A DNA stretch of 37,746 bases from assembly GCA_021773215.1 (NCBI GenBank), contig JAJFKM010000045.1, forward strand, positions 1 to 37,746, given 5' to 3'. The DNA comes from Gammaproteobacteria bacterium. Its GTDB lineage: Bacteria > Pseudomonadota > Gammaproteobacteria > Eutrophobiales > Eutrophobiaceae. Positions 8,347 through 17,516 of this stretch are shown piece by piece. The first letter of the stretch is position 1; the number at the start of each line of letters is the position of its first letter. A model generated the notes under the pieces. That model saw only the letters and a list, made by a program, of their open reading frames with translations. It was not told the origin of the DNA and searched no databases. Made by a program: the position numbers and the translations under genes.

Positions 8347-9645
8347 ATGTCATCACGTTTAATAGCCACCCAAATTATTGAGCAGGTATTTGAAAGTAAA
8401 GCCACCCTCACCTATGCATTGCGTAATAGCGAATCATTCAAACAAGCAGGAAATGACAAAGCATTAATCCAGGAAATTTGTTATGGGACATTCCGGTGGT
8501 ATATCCAGCTTGAATATATTCTTAATCTTTTATTAGAAAAACGTATTAAGAAAAAAGATAGTCGCCTTAAATATTTAATGATCGTCGGGTTATATCAATT
8601 ACGCTTTATGAGAATTCCTCCTCATGCCGTTGTCTCTGAGACCGTTAACACCTGCAAAAAAATAAAAATGGAATGGGCTAAAAACTTAGTCAATGCAATC
8701 TTACGTCGGTATATTCGAGAAGCTGATATATTTAATCCAGATATTGATAATGACAAAGGACTTGATTCATCGCATCCCAAGTGGATAGTTGATCAAATTA
8801 GGCGCGACTGGCCTGAAGAATGGAAAAAGATACTTGATGCAAACAATCAACATCCTCCCATGTATCTCCGGGTAAACGAACAACGTCAAAGTCGAGAACA
8901 GTATCTGATAAAAATGGAACAAGCTGGTATAGCAGGACAAATTACACCTTATAGTAAACAGGGAATACTCCTGGAAAAACCAGTTGATGTTGACCAATTA
9001 CCTGGCTTTAATAAAGGGGAGGTTTCAGTACAAGAACTTGCCGCTCAATTATCTGTAGAACTACTTGACTTAAAGCCCGAACAAACTGTTCTCGATGCCT
9101 GTGCTGCACCAGGAGGTAAGAGTTCACACATACTTGAGTCGCAAGCAAAGATTAAATCATTAACTGTCATTGAAAAAGATCCAAACCGCGCAAAAAGATT
9201 ATCCGAAACGCTAAGCAGGTTAGACCTCCATGCTATAACTAAAGTCTCAGACATTAATGATATTGAACAGTGGTGGGATAAAGAACTTTATGACCGTATT
9301 TTATTAGATGCCCCCTGCTCTGCCACAGGCGTGATACGGCGACATCCTGATATTAAGATTTTAAGAACACCTGAAGAAGTTAAATCTATTAACACCTTGC
9401 AGATGCAGCTTTTAGAAACGCTTTGGCAAACCTTAAAGCCACAAGGGTTATTGGTTTATATTACTTGCTCTATATTTAAGCAGGAAAACTCAGAGCTGAT
9501 AAAACAATTTATTGATAATAACAACGATTGTGTTCTCAAACCTATTGATACGGAGTGGGGTAAAGATACAGGTTATGGCAAACAAATATTAACCGGTCAA
9601 CATAATATGGATGGTTTCTTCTATTCTTGCCTGGAGAAGGCTTAG
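8347..9645 (+). CDS. rsmB: 16S rRNA m5C967 methyltransferase RsmB
   Basis: RsmB (Sun/Fmu) methylates C967 of 16S rRNA using SAM. The 432-residue protein has an N-terminal NusB-like RNA-binding domain (about 1-140) and a C-terminal Rossmann methyltransferase domain. The domain shows DACAAPGGKSSH (SAM loop), LDAPCSATGVIRRHPD (motif IV Cys) and VYITCSIFKQEN (motif VI catalytic Cys). It lies 11 bp after fmt, the usual neighbour order, and its end is close to the following DUF4390 gene (4-nt gap with the start chosen there). Confidence 0.95.
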   Translation: MSSRLIATQIIEQVFESKATLTYALRNSESFKQAGNDKALIQEICYGTFRWYIQLEYILNLLLEKRIKKKDSRLKYLMIVGLYQLRFMRIPPHAVVSETVNTCKKIKMEWAKNLVNAILRRYIREADIFNPDIDNDKGLDSSHPKWIVDQIRRDWPEEWKKILDANNQHPPMYLRVNEQRQSREQYLIKMEQAGIAGQITPYSKQGILLEKPVDVDQLPGFNKGEVSVQELAAQLSVELLDLKPEQTVLDACAAPGGKSSHILESQAKIKSLTVIEKDPNRAKRLSETLSRLDLHAITKVSDINDIEQWWDKELYDRILLDAPCSATGVIRRHPDIKILRTPEEVKSINTLQMQLLETLWQTLKPQGLLVYITCSIFKQENSELIKQFIDNNNDCVLKPIDTEWGKDTGYGKQILTGQHNMDGFFYSCLEKA

Positions 9646-9649
9646 CCTG

Positions 9650-10216
9650 ATGCCTTTATTGTCTACTAACACAGCAAAACTTAGCGTGCTTTTAATGCTG
9701 CTATGTATCAACTATTCCAGTATTGCAAATACCACCAAGATAAATACGACTCATCTATATCTTGAAAATAACACTTATTACCTCGATGCCACATATGACT
9801 TTGATTTATCCGAAGAAGCTTATAAAGCATTGCGCCACGGGATATCGTTTGAGATTCACGCTCATTTTCAATTGCGTTTAAAACGCACCTGGTTATGGGA
9901 TGAAACGATTAGTGAAAATAAATTGATTTATAAACTAGAACATAAACCACTAACCGAGAATTTTCTAACTATCGATTTATTAACTGGCTTACGTCATTCG
10001 CATGATAATCTTGACGCTGCATTAAACTATATAAAAACCATTTCAAGAATGACGCTGTTTGATCAAGATTTATTAATTAAAAATAAAACCTACACTGCAA
10101 GAATTCGGGCTTATCTTGATATAGAATCATTACCTCCACCAATGAGACCTCAAGCTTATTTTTCTTCAAACTGGGATCTGTCAAGTGAATGGTATGAATG
10201 GGAATTGGGACGATGA
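9650..10216 (+). CDS. DUF4390 domain protein, exported
   Basis: About 188 residues. I chose the ATG at 9650, which gives MPLLSTNTAKLSVLLMLLCINYSSIANT, a plausible signal peptide, with GGAGAAGG at 9633-9640. The open frame also offers an ATG at 9611 inside rsmB. The mature part has the character of DUF4390: beta-rich, with LYLENNTYYLDATYDFDLS at the start, FEIHAHFQLRLKRTWLWDE in the middle and SSNWDLSSEWYEWEL at the C-terminus. The function of the family is unknown. It is commonly coupled to an NtrY-type kinase, and here its stop overlaps the kinase start by 4 nt (ATGA), so it may assist sensing in the periplasm (inference). Confidence 0.82.
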   Translation: MPLLSTNTAKLSVLLMLLCINYSSIANTTKINTTHLYLENNTYYLDATYDFDLSEEAYKALRHGISFEIHAHFQLRLKRTWLWDETISENKLIYKLEHKPLTENFLTIDLLTGLRHSHDNLDAALNYIKTISRMTLFDQDLLIKNKTYTARIRAYLDIESLPPPMRPQAYFSSNWDLSSEWYEWELGR

Positions 10217-12408
10217 ACAAAGGTAGTAACCTAATATTATTAATCGGCTCAAGCCTGTTTATTTTCATGCTTGCTTCATTAGTAATGATGAGTCAGGCAT
10301 TACAAAACTCAGAATTATTTGATCGTTATTATTCAGTTCTCCTTATATTAAATGCACTGGGCTTGATTAGTCTGGTCATATTAATCCTTTTGAATCTCAA
10401 GCGATTGATCCGCCAGTTTAAAAACAAAATTGTTGGCTCTAGAATGACCGTAAGAATGGTTATGCTTTTTTCCATTTTATCAGTCACGCCGGTTTTAATT
10501 GTGTATTACTTTTCACTGGATTTCCTGCATCGCGGTATAGATAGCTGGTTTGATCTGCGAGTAGAACAAGCGCTTGATGACTCGCTTGAATTAAGTCGGC
10601 TCGCACTCGATGTCCGCATGCGTGAATTATTAACTACAACTGAAAAAATTGCAGAGGAATTGAATCAGACAAGCGATGCAGAATTACCTTTTGATGTTGA
10701 CCAAATAAGAGAGCGCAGTAGTGCCTATGAGCTTACATTATTAACCAGAAAAGGTGTTGTCATAGCATCAAGTTCCAGCGACACTAAAAGCCTCGTTCCC
10801 GACACTCCGGGTAAAACTATTTTATTACAATTATTACAAGGAAATAGTTACATAGGTCTGGATGTAATTAAAAACACAGACTTATTAATTCGTGTTGTTG
10901 CAAATCTGCCTGCAATTGATATTGATAAAGAAGCCCGTATTGTGCAGGCGCTATTCCCTATCTCTGAACGGATGAATCAATTAGCTGAAAGTGTTCAATC
11001 AGCCTTTATTGAATACAAGGAACTCTCATACCTACGCGAACAACTGAAAGTTAGCTTCATAATAATATTAACGCTGGTTTTGTTATTTAGTATGTTTAGT
11101 GCCGTATGGGCGGCTTTTTATTCCGCTCGTAAACTTTCAGAACCCGTTAAAAACCTGGCCGAAGGTACCAAAGCAATTGCAGAAGGAGATTATAGTACCC
11201 GTCTACCCGTGCCGGGGAATGATGAACTAGGTTTTCTGGTCTCATCTTTTAATGACATGACTGATAAAATATCTCAAGCACGAGACTCAGTAAAACAAAG
11301 CCAACAAGAAACTGAGTCTCAACGCAATTTTCTGGAAACCGTTTTGTCTCGCTTGTCCTCAGGTGTCATTGTATTTAACAAAGATGGCAATCTTGAAAAA
11401 TCAAACATTAGTGCCAATCAAATATTAAACGTTGAAGTTGAAACTCTCGAACAAAAAGACATGGCCACACTCATTAATGAACTTCCATACCTAACTGATT
11501 TTTTTGAATGCATTTCATCGAATATTGAAGAGCAATTAGACGAATGGCGTGAACAGATCACCCTGACAAGTAAAACGGGTAACCTTATATTGATGATTAA
11601 TGGTGCTACGCTTGTAGGAACGGATGGTATAAAGAGTGGTTATGTTATCGTTTTTGATGAAATTACCGCTTTGATTCGAGGGCAACGTGATGCCGCTTGG
11701 AGTGAGATGGCACGGCGGCTTGCTCATGAAATTAAAAACCCACTAACACCGATTCAACTAGCAGCAGAACGATTACGACATAAATATTTATCTTCAATGA
11801 ATGCAGAAGATGCAGATATGTTGGATAGAATGACAAACACTATCATCCAACAAGTAGACACCATGAAAGAAATGGTAAACAACTTTTCAGACTATGCACG
11901 GTCTCCTGAATTTAATCCCGAAGAGATTAGGCTAGAGCATCTCATCCAGGAAGGCCGCGACTTGTTCAGTAACATGGATAATGAAATTGAAATTGAAGTA
12001 GATATTGATGCCGATCTACCCTTAATCATAGGCGACGAAAAAAAATTACGACAAGTATTTAATAATCTTTTGACTAATGCTATTGATGCAAACGCAATGG
12101 GAGAGAAAAACCATCTTATAATCAGTGCTAAAGGCATAAACACAGATAACAGCCATATGGTTGAAATTCGCGTGAAAGATAACGGTCCTGGGATTGATGC
12201 ACAGGTTGTGAATAAATTATTTGAACCCTATATAACGACCAAACAGAAAGGAACCGGACTTGGCCTGGCTATCGTAAAGAAAATTATAGACGAGCATTCT
12301 GGCACGGTCTGGCTAGAGAACAATAATGATAATAATGGGGCATGTGCCGTGGTAAGATTACCCGCTCTAAACCAATCGATTCAAACAACTAAAACACAGA
12401 CAGCTTAA
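10213..12408 (+). CDS. ntrY: NtrY-type sensor histidine kinase
   Basis: A membrane histidine kinase of about 731 residues. I chose the ATG at 10213 (ATGA overlap with the previous stop); an in-frame ATG five codons upstream also exists. Order of parts: two N-terminal membrane helices (about 7-27, 42-61), a third at 81-100, a periplasmic sensor region (about 105-275), another helix (280-303), HAMP (about 304-356), a PAS-like segment (370-485), and HisKA with H505 in RRLAHEIKNPLTPIQ. The ATPase domain follows with NNLLTNAIDAN, DNGPGID and GTGLGLAIVKKIID. This layout matches NtrY. It is translationally coupled to the NtrX-like regulator. The signal it senses is not evident. Confidence 0.9.
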   Translation: MNKGSNLILLIGSSLFIFMLASLVMMSQALQNSELFDRYYSVLLILNALGLISLVILILLNLKRLIRQFKNKIVGSRMTVRMVMLFSILSVTPVLIVYYFSLDFLHRGIDSWFDLRVEQALDDSLELSRLALDVRMRELLTTTEKIAEELNQTSDAELPFDVDQIRERSSAYELTLLTRKGVVIASSSSDTKSLVPDTPGKTILLQLLQGNSYIGLDVIKNTDLLIRVVANLPAIDIDKEARIVQALFPISERMNQLAESVQSAFIEYKELSYLREQLKVSFIIILTLVLLFSMFSAVWAAFYSARKLSEPVKNLAEGTKAIAEGDYSTRLPVPGNDELGFLVSSFNDMTDKISQARDSVKQSQQETESQRNFLETVLSRLSSGVIVFNKDGNLEKSNISANQILNVEVETLEQKDMATLINELPYLTDFFECISSNIEEQLDEWREQITLTSKTGNLILMINGATLVGTDGIKSGYVIVFDEITALIRGQRDAAWSEMARRLAHEIKNPLTPIQLAAERLRHKYLSSMNAEDADMLDRMTNTIIQQVDTMKEMVNNFSDYARSPEFNPEEIRLEHLIQEGRDLFSNMDNEIEIEVDIDADLPLIIGDEKKLRQVFNNLLTNAIDANAMGEKNHLIISAKGINTDNSHMVEIRVKDNGPGIDAQVVNKLFEPYITTKQKGTGLGLAIVKKIIDEHSGTVWLENNNDNNGACAVVRLPALNQSIQTTKTQTA

Positions 12409-13766
12409 TGGCTATTCGACATATTCTTGTTGTAGATGATGAACCTGATATCAGAAGCCTGGTGAAGGAAATTCTTGAGGATGAAGGTTTTAGTGTCGCG
12501 GTTGCAGAAAATGCTACTAAAGCGCGTCAATTAGTAGAATCATTTAAACCAGATTTAGTGTTACTTGATATTTGGATGCCAGACATTGATGGTATTACTT
12601 TACTAAAAGAATGGCATGAAAAGAATGTTTTGTCTGCACCTGTAGTCATGATGTCAGGTCATGGAAATGTTGAAACAGCAGTTGAGGCGACGCGCCTCGG
12701 TGCATATGATTTTATCGAAAAACCACTTTCAATTGCCAAGTTATTATTAACCATAAAACATGCGCTAGAAACCACTTCATTACAGCAAGAAAATTTACAA
12801 CTGCACCATGTCACATCATCCAAACTTGATCTAATTGGAAGAAGCAAAAAAATATCAGACTTAAGAACCCAGATATCAAGGATTGCAAACCATGACACAC
12901 CAGTATTGATTCATGGCGAATCTGGGACCGATAAAGAATTATTTGCACGCTACTTACATTCGCTTAGTAAATATAGTGACGGTCCGTTTATTTCAACAAG
13001 CATATCTACTTTAGGTAAAGATCATGCAGAAACCGAACTATTTGGACTGGAAACAAATCACCAATTACAAGAAGGTTATTTTGATAGAGCTAAAGGCGGC
13101 ACAATTTATATAAAAGACATTGGTGAATTAAACAAGGCCCTTCAATCCCGTCTGCATGATGTATTAGAGACTAAAAAATACACTCACATTGGAAGCTCTG
13201 ATCCGATTGAGCTGGATATGCGGATAATAGTTGCTACAAGATTCAATATTAAATCTCTGGTTGAAGAAGGTAGTTTTAGGGATGACCTGTATTACCAATT
13301 AAATATATTGCCTATTACAATCCCTGCACTACGGGATCACTATGAAGATATACCGGCATTACTTGAACACTTTGTTAATTATTTTATAGAAACAGAGGGT
13401 CTCCCTTACCGAAAATTCAGTGTTGCCGCACAAAATCGTCTAAGAAGCTATCAATGGCCTGGCAATGTAAGAGAATTGAAGAACATTGTTCAACGTCTTT
13501 TAATACTTGGTACAGATGAAAACATAAATATCGATGAAATCGAAGCCAGTCTGGGTAATACTGAAACAAAACAAAATACCGCCACTACAGAGATTTTCGA
13601 TTTCGATTTGCCATTACGAGATGCAAGAGAAAACTTTGAAAAGGCATATCTTGAATATCAATTAAAAAAAGCAAAAGGTAGTGTTAGTAAGGTTGCAAAT
13701 GCGGTTGGTATAGAACGTACACATCTATACCGAAAACTGAAAATGCTGGGAATAGAACTAAAATGA
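12408..13766 (+). CDS. ntrX: NtrX-like response regulator with degenerate AAA+ ATPase
   Basis: A 452-residue response regulator. The receiver domain (1-122) is intact: D10/D11, phosphoacceptor D54 in LLDIWMPD, and K105. The central AAA+ domain is abnormal. Walker A reads GESGTDKE (170-177) with Asp175 where Gly is expected. Walker B reads GGTIYIKDIGEL (230-241), with K236-D237 replacing the D-E pair. No GAFTGA loop is present, as is usual in NtrX. An arginine-finger region FRDDLYYQLN remains, and the C-terminal Fis-type helix-turn-helix (about 418-452, VANAVGIERTHLYRKLK) is intact. It probably binds DNA but is unlikely to drive sigma-54 open-complex formation. It overlaps ntrY by 1 nt and trkA by 4 nt. 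Confidence 0.9.
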   Translation: MAIRHILVVDDEPDIRSLVKEILEDEGFSVAVAENATKARQLVESFKPDLVLLDIWMPDIDGITLLKEWHEKNVLSAPVVMMSGHGNVETAVEATRLGAYDFIEKPLSIAKLLLTIKHALETTSLQQENLQLHHVTSSKLDLIGRSKKISDLRTQISRIANHDTPVLIHGESGTDKELFARYLHSLSKYSDGPFISTSISTLGKDHAETELFGLETNHQLQEGYFDRAKGGTIYIKDIGELNKALQSRLHDVLETKKYTHIGSSDPIELDMRIIVATRFNIKSLVEEGSFRDDLYYQLNILPITIPALRDHYEDIPALLEHFVNYFIETEGLPYRKFSVAAQNRLRSYQWPGNVRELKNIVQRLLILGTDENINIDEIEASLGNTETKQNTATTEIFDFDLPLRDARENFEKAYLEYQLKKAKGSVSKVANAVGIERTHLYRKLKMLGIELK

Positions 13767-15136
13767 AAATCATTATATTAGGAGCTGGTCAAGTTGGTGC
13801 GTCAGTAGCAGCCAATTTAGTTAATGAAGACAATGATATTACATTGGTCGACAATAACCCTGCAGCATTACAGCTGATCAGTGAACGCTATGACTTGAGA
13901 ACGATTACCGGTATCGCATCACATCCTTCAGTGTTAGCAAAGGCTGGTGCCAAAGATGCGGACATGATACTGGCTGTTACCAATAGCGATGAGGTCAACA
14001 TGATAGCCTGCCAAGTTGCCTACACCTTGTTTCACACCCCTACAAAAATTGCACGAATACGTGAAGAAGAATATCTCACAAGTACAGCGCTATTTGCTCA
14101 AGAAGCATTACCTATTGACGTATTAATAAGTCCAGAACAGTTAGTTACTGAATATATAAAAAAATTAATCGAGCACCCTGGAGCACTACAAGTACTCGAT
14201 TTTGCGAATGGGAAAGCACAGATGGTTGCTTTAAAAGCATCGTACAGTGGTCTGCTAGTGGGTCATTCATTACGAGAGCTTAGAAAACAACTTCCAGGGA
14301 TTGAATATAAGATAGCGATTATCTTCAGAGACAATCAAGCGATCATTCCAAATGCAGATACCGTTATTGAAGCAGATGATGAAATATTCTTCATCAGTTC
14401 ACAAAAATCTATCCGCCAATTGTTACAACTTATTCGTTTCAAGGAAAAACCGCTTAAAAGTATTATGATCGCTGGCGGTGGCAATATTGGTTTACGACTA
14501 GCTGAATTATTAGAAGATAATTACAAAGTTAAATTACTTGAGTTTGACCCTGTAAAAGCACACGTTGCATCTGAAGCATTAAAAAACACAATTGTTTTAA
14601 ATGGCGATGCATCAGACGAAGAGCTGCTACATGAAGAAGATATTGATAGAACAGATGTGTTTTGTGCACTGACGAATGCTGACGAAGCTAATATCATTTC
14701 TTCTATGCTTGCAAAGCGACTAGGTGCTAGAAAGGTAATGGCTTTAATTAACCGCGCTGCTTATGTTGATCTAGTACAGAGTAATACTATTGATATCGCA
14801 ATCTCACCACAACAAGCCACCATTGGTAGTTTACTTGCACATATACGTAAGGGTGATGTAGTCGTTGTACATGCCTTAAGAAGAGGTGCTGCTGAAGCGA
14901 TTGAGGCTATTGCGCATGGCAATACAACCTCATCAAAAGTGGTCGGTAAAACAATCGGTGAAATCAATTTACCACATGGCACGACAATCGCGGCCATTGT
15001 ACGAGGCGACGATGTTTTAATGGGAAAAAAGAGAACCGTTATTGAAGCTGAAGATCATGTCATCCTGATTGTTTCTGATAAAAAGCATGTTGCAAAAGTC
15101 GAGTCCTTGTTTCAGGTTGGCATTACCTTTTTATAG
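13763..15136 (+). CDS. trkA: Trk potassium uptake regulatory protein TrkA
   Basis: TrkA is the peripheral cytoplasmic NAD(H)/nucleotide-binding subunit that gates the TrkH channel. The 457-residue protein is two tandem RCK units. The first has GAGQVGASVA (7-16) with the acidic ribose-binding end of strand 2 at LVDNN. The second has AGGGNIGLRLAELL (about 235-248) followed by LLEFD. Each Rossmann half is followed by a TrkA-C domain. The length is as in E. coli. The start overlaps the ntrX stop by 4 nt (ATGA), so it should be coupled to the regulatory genes. trkH follows after 30 bp. Confidence 0.96.
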   Translation: MKIIILGAGQVGASVAANLVNEDNDITLVDNNPAALQLISERYDLRTITGIASHPSVLAKAGAKDADMILAVTNSDEVNMIACQVAYTLFHTPTKIARIREEEYLTSTALFAQEALPIDVLISPEQLVTEYIKKLIEHPGALQVLDFANGKAQMVALKASYSGLLVGHSLRELRKQLPGIEYKIAIIFRDNQAIIPNADTVIEADDEIFFISSQKSIRQLLQLIRFKEKPLKSIMIAGGGNIGLRLAELLEDNYKVKLLEFDPVKAHVASEALKNTIVLNGDASDEELLHEEDIDRTDVFCALTNADEANIISSMLAKRLGARKVMALINRAAYVDLVQSNTIDIAISPQQATIGSLLAHIRKGDVVVVHALRRGAAEAIEAIAHGNTTSSKVVGKTIGEINLPHGTTIAAIVRGDDVLMGKKRTVIEAEDHVILIVSDKKHVAKVESLFQVGITFL

Positions 15137-15166
15137 ATGAATGATTTCGACTAGAGAATAATAACG

Positions 15167-16618
15167 ATGCAACTTGCCGTAATACAAAGAATATTGGGCA
15201 TATTGTTAGCTTTGTTCAGCCTAACAATGTTTCCACCATTGCTTATCTCTGTGATCACAAATGATGGTACTACAGTTCCGTTTATCTCAGCTTTTGCATT
15301 AATCCTATCAATCGGATTAATTCTTTGGTTCCCGGTTCGTCATGTAAAAAATGAATTGCGACTACGAGATGGTTTTGTTGTTGTTGTTCTCTTTTGGGTT
15401 GGCCTTGGATTAACCGGTAGTGTTCCTCTCATATTATCCAATACCCCAGAATTATCTATTACAGATGCAGTATTTGAATCAATATCAGGCCTCACTACAA
15501 CCGGCGCAACAATTATCGTCGGAATAGATTTTTTACCTAAATCAATTCTCTTCTACCGACAGGAACTTCAATGGTTAGGAGGCATGGGTATCATTGTATT
15601 AGCAGTTGCGATTCTACCAATGTTAGGTATCGGTGGTATGCAACTATATCGTGCTGAATCACCCGGTCCGGTTAAGGATAATAAACTAACACCTAGAATT
15701 ACCGAGACCGCTAAAGCACTCTGGTATATATACCTGACCATGACAATTCTTTGCGCCCTTGCATATTGGTTAGCAGGGATGAGTGCTTTTGATGCGATTA
15801 CACACAGCTTTTCAACTGTCTCTATTGGTGGGTTCTCAACCCATGACGCCAGCATGGGGTATTTTGAAAGTGGCTTAATAGAAACAGTCGCCATCTTTTT
15901 CATGTTTATCGCTGGGATTAACTTCAGCTTACATTTTATATTTTGGCGACAAGCAAGCTTGAAAGCTTATTGGTATGATGCGGAACTACGTGCCTACGTA
16001 AGCATCTTGTTGATGATCTGTTTTATCTGCGCGAGTTATCACGTTCTTATCGGGGACTATGAAAGTTTTGGAAAAGCACTTGAAGACAGTATCTTTCAAA
16101 CGGTTTCTATAGCAACTACCACAGGTTTTACCACAACAGAGTATCAAGGCTGGCCTGGTTTCATGCCATTGTTATTATTATTCTCCAGTTTCTTTGGTGC
16201 CTGTGCGGGTTCTACCGGCGGCGGAATTAAAATCATACGTATTCTTTTGCTCTTTAAACAAGGAATGCGAGAAATAAAACGGCTGATACATCCAAGCGCT
16301 ATTTTTATCATCAAGGTAGGAAATAAACCCATTTCTGAACGTATTATTGAAGCCGTATGGGGATTCTTTGCTACTTATATCGCTGTATTTGCGATACTGC
16401 TATTGGCATTAATGGCAACAGATCTTGACCAGGTTACCGCTTTTTCAGCGTTAGCAGCCTGCATGAACAACCTTGGTCCCGGATTAGGAAAAGTCAGCCA
16501 ACATTATGGCAATATCAATGATGCCGCCAAGTGGATACTCTGTTTTGCAATGCTGTTAGGTCGTCTTGAAATCTTTACTTTATTAGTTCTATTCACTCCA
16601 ACATTCTGGCGACGTTGA
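15167..16618 (+). CDS. trkH: Trk potassium transporter membrane subunit TrkH
   Basis: TrkH is the K+-translocating inner-membrane subunit. The 483 residues are mostly hydrophobic, with about ten to twelve membrane helices and repeated pore-loop segments of the Trk/Ktr/HKT type: ISGLTTTGATI (about 109-119), FSTVSIGGFSTHDAS, SIATTTGFTTTEYQ with a Gly as selectivity residue, and a final LAACMNNLGPGLG. The GACAGSTGGGIKI segment is a family signature. It forms one system with the adjacent trkA. Its TGA stop overlaps the TTG start of the downstream methyltransferase. Confidence 0.96.
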   Translation: MQLAVIQRILGILLALFSLTMFPPLLISVITNDGTTVPFISAFALILSIGLILWFPVRHVKNELRLRDGFVVVVLFWVGLGLTGSVPLILSNTPELSITDAVFESISGLTTTGATIIVGIDFLPKSILFYRQELQWLGGMGIIVLAVAILPMLGIGGMQLYRAESPGPVKDNKLTPRITETAKALWYIYLTMTILCALAYWLAGMSAFDAITHSFSTVSIGGFSTHDASMGYFESGLIETVAIFFMFIAGINFSLHFIFWRQASLKAYWYDAELRAYVSILLMICFICASYHVLIGDYESFGKALEDSIFQTVSIATTTGFTTTEYQGWPGFMPLLLLFSSFFGACAGSTGGGIKIIRILLLFKQGMREIKRLIHPSAIFIIKVGNKPISERIIEAVWGFFATYIAVFAILLLALMATDLDQVTAFSALAACMNNLGPGLGKVSQHYGNINDAAKWILCFAMLLGRLEIFTLLVLFTPTFWRR

Positions 16619-17193
16619 ACGATAAAACAAAAGAGAAGTGGGATAAAAATTATGAATCCTGCTCAAGTGGCTACCCTTCTCCCGCAGAAGTGTTACGTCA
16701 AAATCAACATCTTTTACCAACACAAGGCGCCGCGCTTGATTTGGCATGCGGTCGTGGTGCAAATGCAATATGCCTTGCCGAAAATGGATTGTCTGTATCG
16801 GCATGGGATATTTCGGCGTCTGCGCTGGAACACCTTTCTAATGAAGCAATAAAGAAAGATTTAATAATTGAACTTGAGTCTAGGAACATTTCCGAACAAC
16901 CACCTGAACCTCATTCCTTTGATGTCATCACAGTAAGCAATTTTCTCGAACGCGAATTAATCGACGATATTAGAAATGCGATAAAACCAAGTGGTCTTAT
17001 TTTTTATCAAACATTTATTCAAGATAAAGTGTGTAATGTTGGACCAAGTAACCCTGATTATTTATTAGCAAAAAATGAATTATTGTTATTATTTAATGAC
17101 TGGAATGTTCTCTACTACAAAGAAGAAGGAACAGCAGGAAGAATTGATGAAGGATTTAGAAACCAAGCGATGCTAATTGCTCAAAAACCATAA
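16615..17193 (+). CDS. Class I SAM-dependent methyltransferase (TehB-like)
   Basis: A 192-residue soluble protein with a Rossmann methyltransferase fold. Motif I is ALDLACGRGANAICLAENG (about 40-58), followed by VSAWDIS with the acidic residue at the end of strand 2, and motif IV FDVITVSNFLER. The substrate is unknown; the size and the KWDKNYES opening resemble TehB-type tellurite/thiol methyltransferases. The start is TTG at 16615, sharing a TTGA overlap with trkH. No ATG start is available without losing the conserved N-terminus, so expression probably depends on coupling to trkH. Confidence 0.82.
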   Translation: MNDKTKEKWDKNYESCSSGYPSPAEVLRQNQHLLPTQGAALDLACGRGANAICLAENGLSVSAWDISASALEHLSNEAIKKDLIIELESRNISEQPPEPHSFDVITVSNFLERELIDDIRNAIKPSGLIFYQTFIQDKVCNVGPSNPDYLLAKNELLLLFNDWNVLYYKEEGTAGRIDEGFRNQAMLIAQKP

Positions 17194-17201
17194 ATTTTTA
17201 A

Positions 17202-17516
17202 ATGACTCAACTAGAAACATTTACAGCCATGCTCGAGAAAGGCAATGACAATGAATTAATTCGCTACAGTCTCGGCAATGAATACTTCAAGCAGGATGAT
17301 TATGAACAATCCATTATTCATTTGAAAAAAGCCATCGAACATAAACCATCCTTCTCAGCTGCGTGGAAGTTATATGCAAAAGCCCTGACTGGAAACAATC
17401 AAAATGATGAAGCAATAGTTGCCTATGAAAAAGGAATTAATATTGCTGAAGAAAATGGCGACAAGCAAGCTGTTAAAGAGATGCGTGTTTTCCTAAAACG
17501 TCTTAAAAAAGATTAA
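17202..17516 (+). CDS. Small tetratricopeptide repeat protein
   Basis: A 104-residue soluble protein made almost entirely of TPR-type helical pairs: ELIRYSLGNEYFKQDDYEQSIIHLKKAIEHKP, then SAAWKLYAKALTGNNQNDEAIVAYEKGI, and a partial capping helix. It has no signal peptide or membrane helix. Such proteins are protein-interaction scaffolds; no specific partner can be read from the sequence. It is the last gene of the plus-strand run and its 3' end overlaps the convergent pyrD by 4 nt. Confidence 0.8.
   Translation: MTQLETFTAMLEKGNDNELIRYSLGNEYFKQDDYEQSIIHLKKAIEHKPSFSAAWKLYAKALTGNNQNDEAIVAYEKGINIAEENGDKQAVKEMRVFLKRLKKD

Noticed and set aside
12408-13766. NtrX-like gene as a pseudogene
   Set aside because: No frameshift or stop, normal length, intact receiver and helix-turn-helix, and overlapping neighbours; altered ATPase motifs alone do not show decay.
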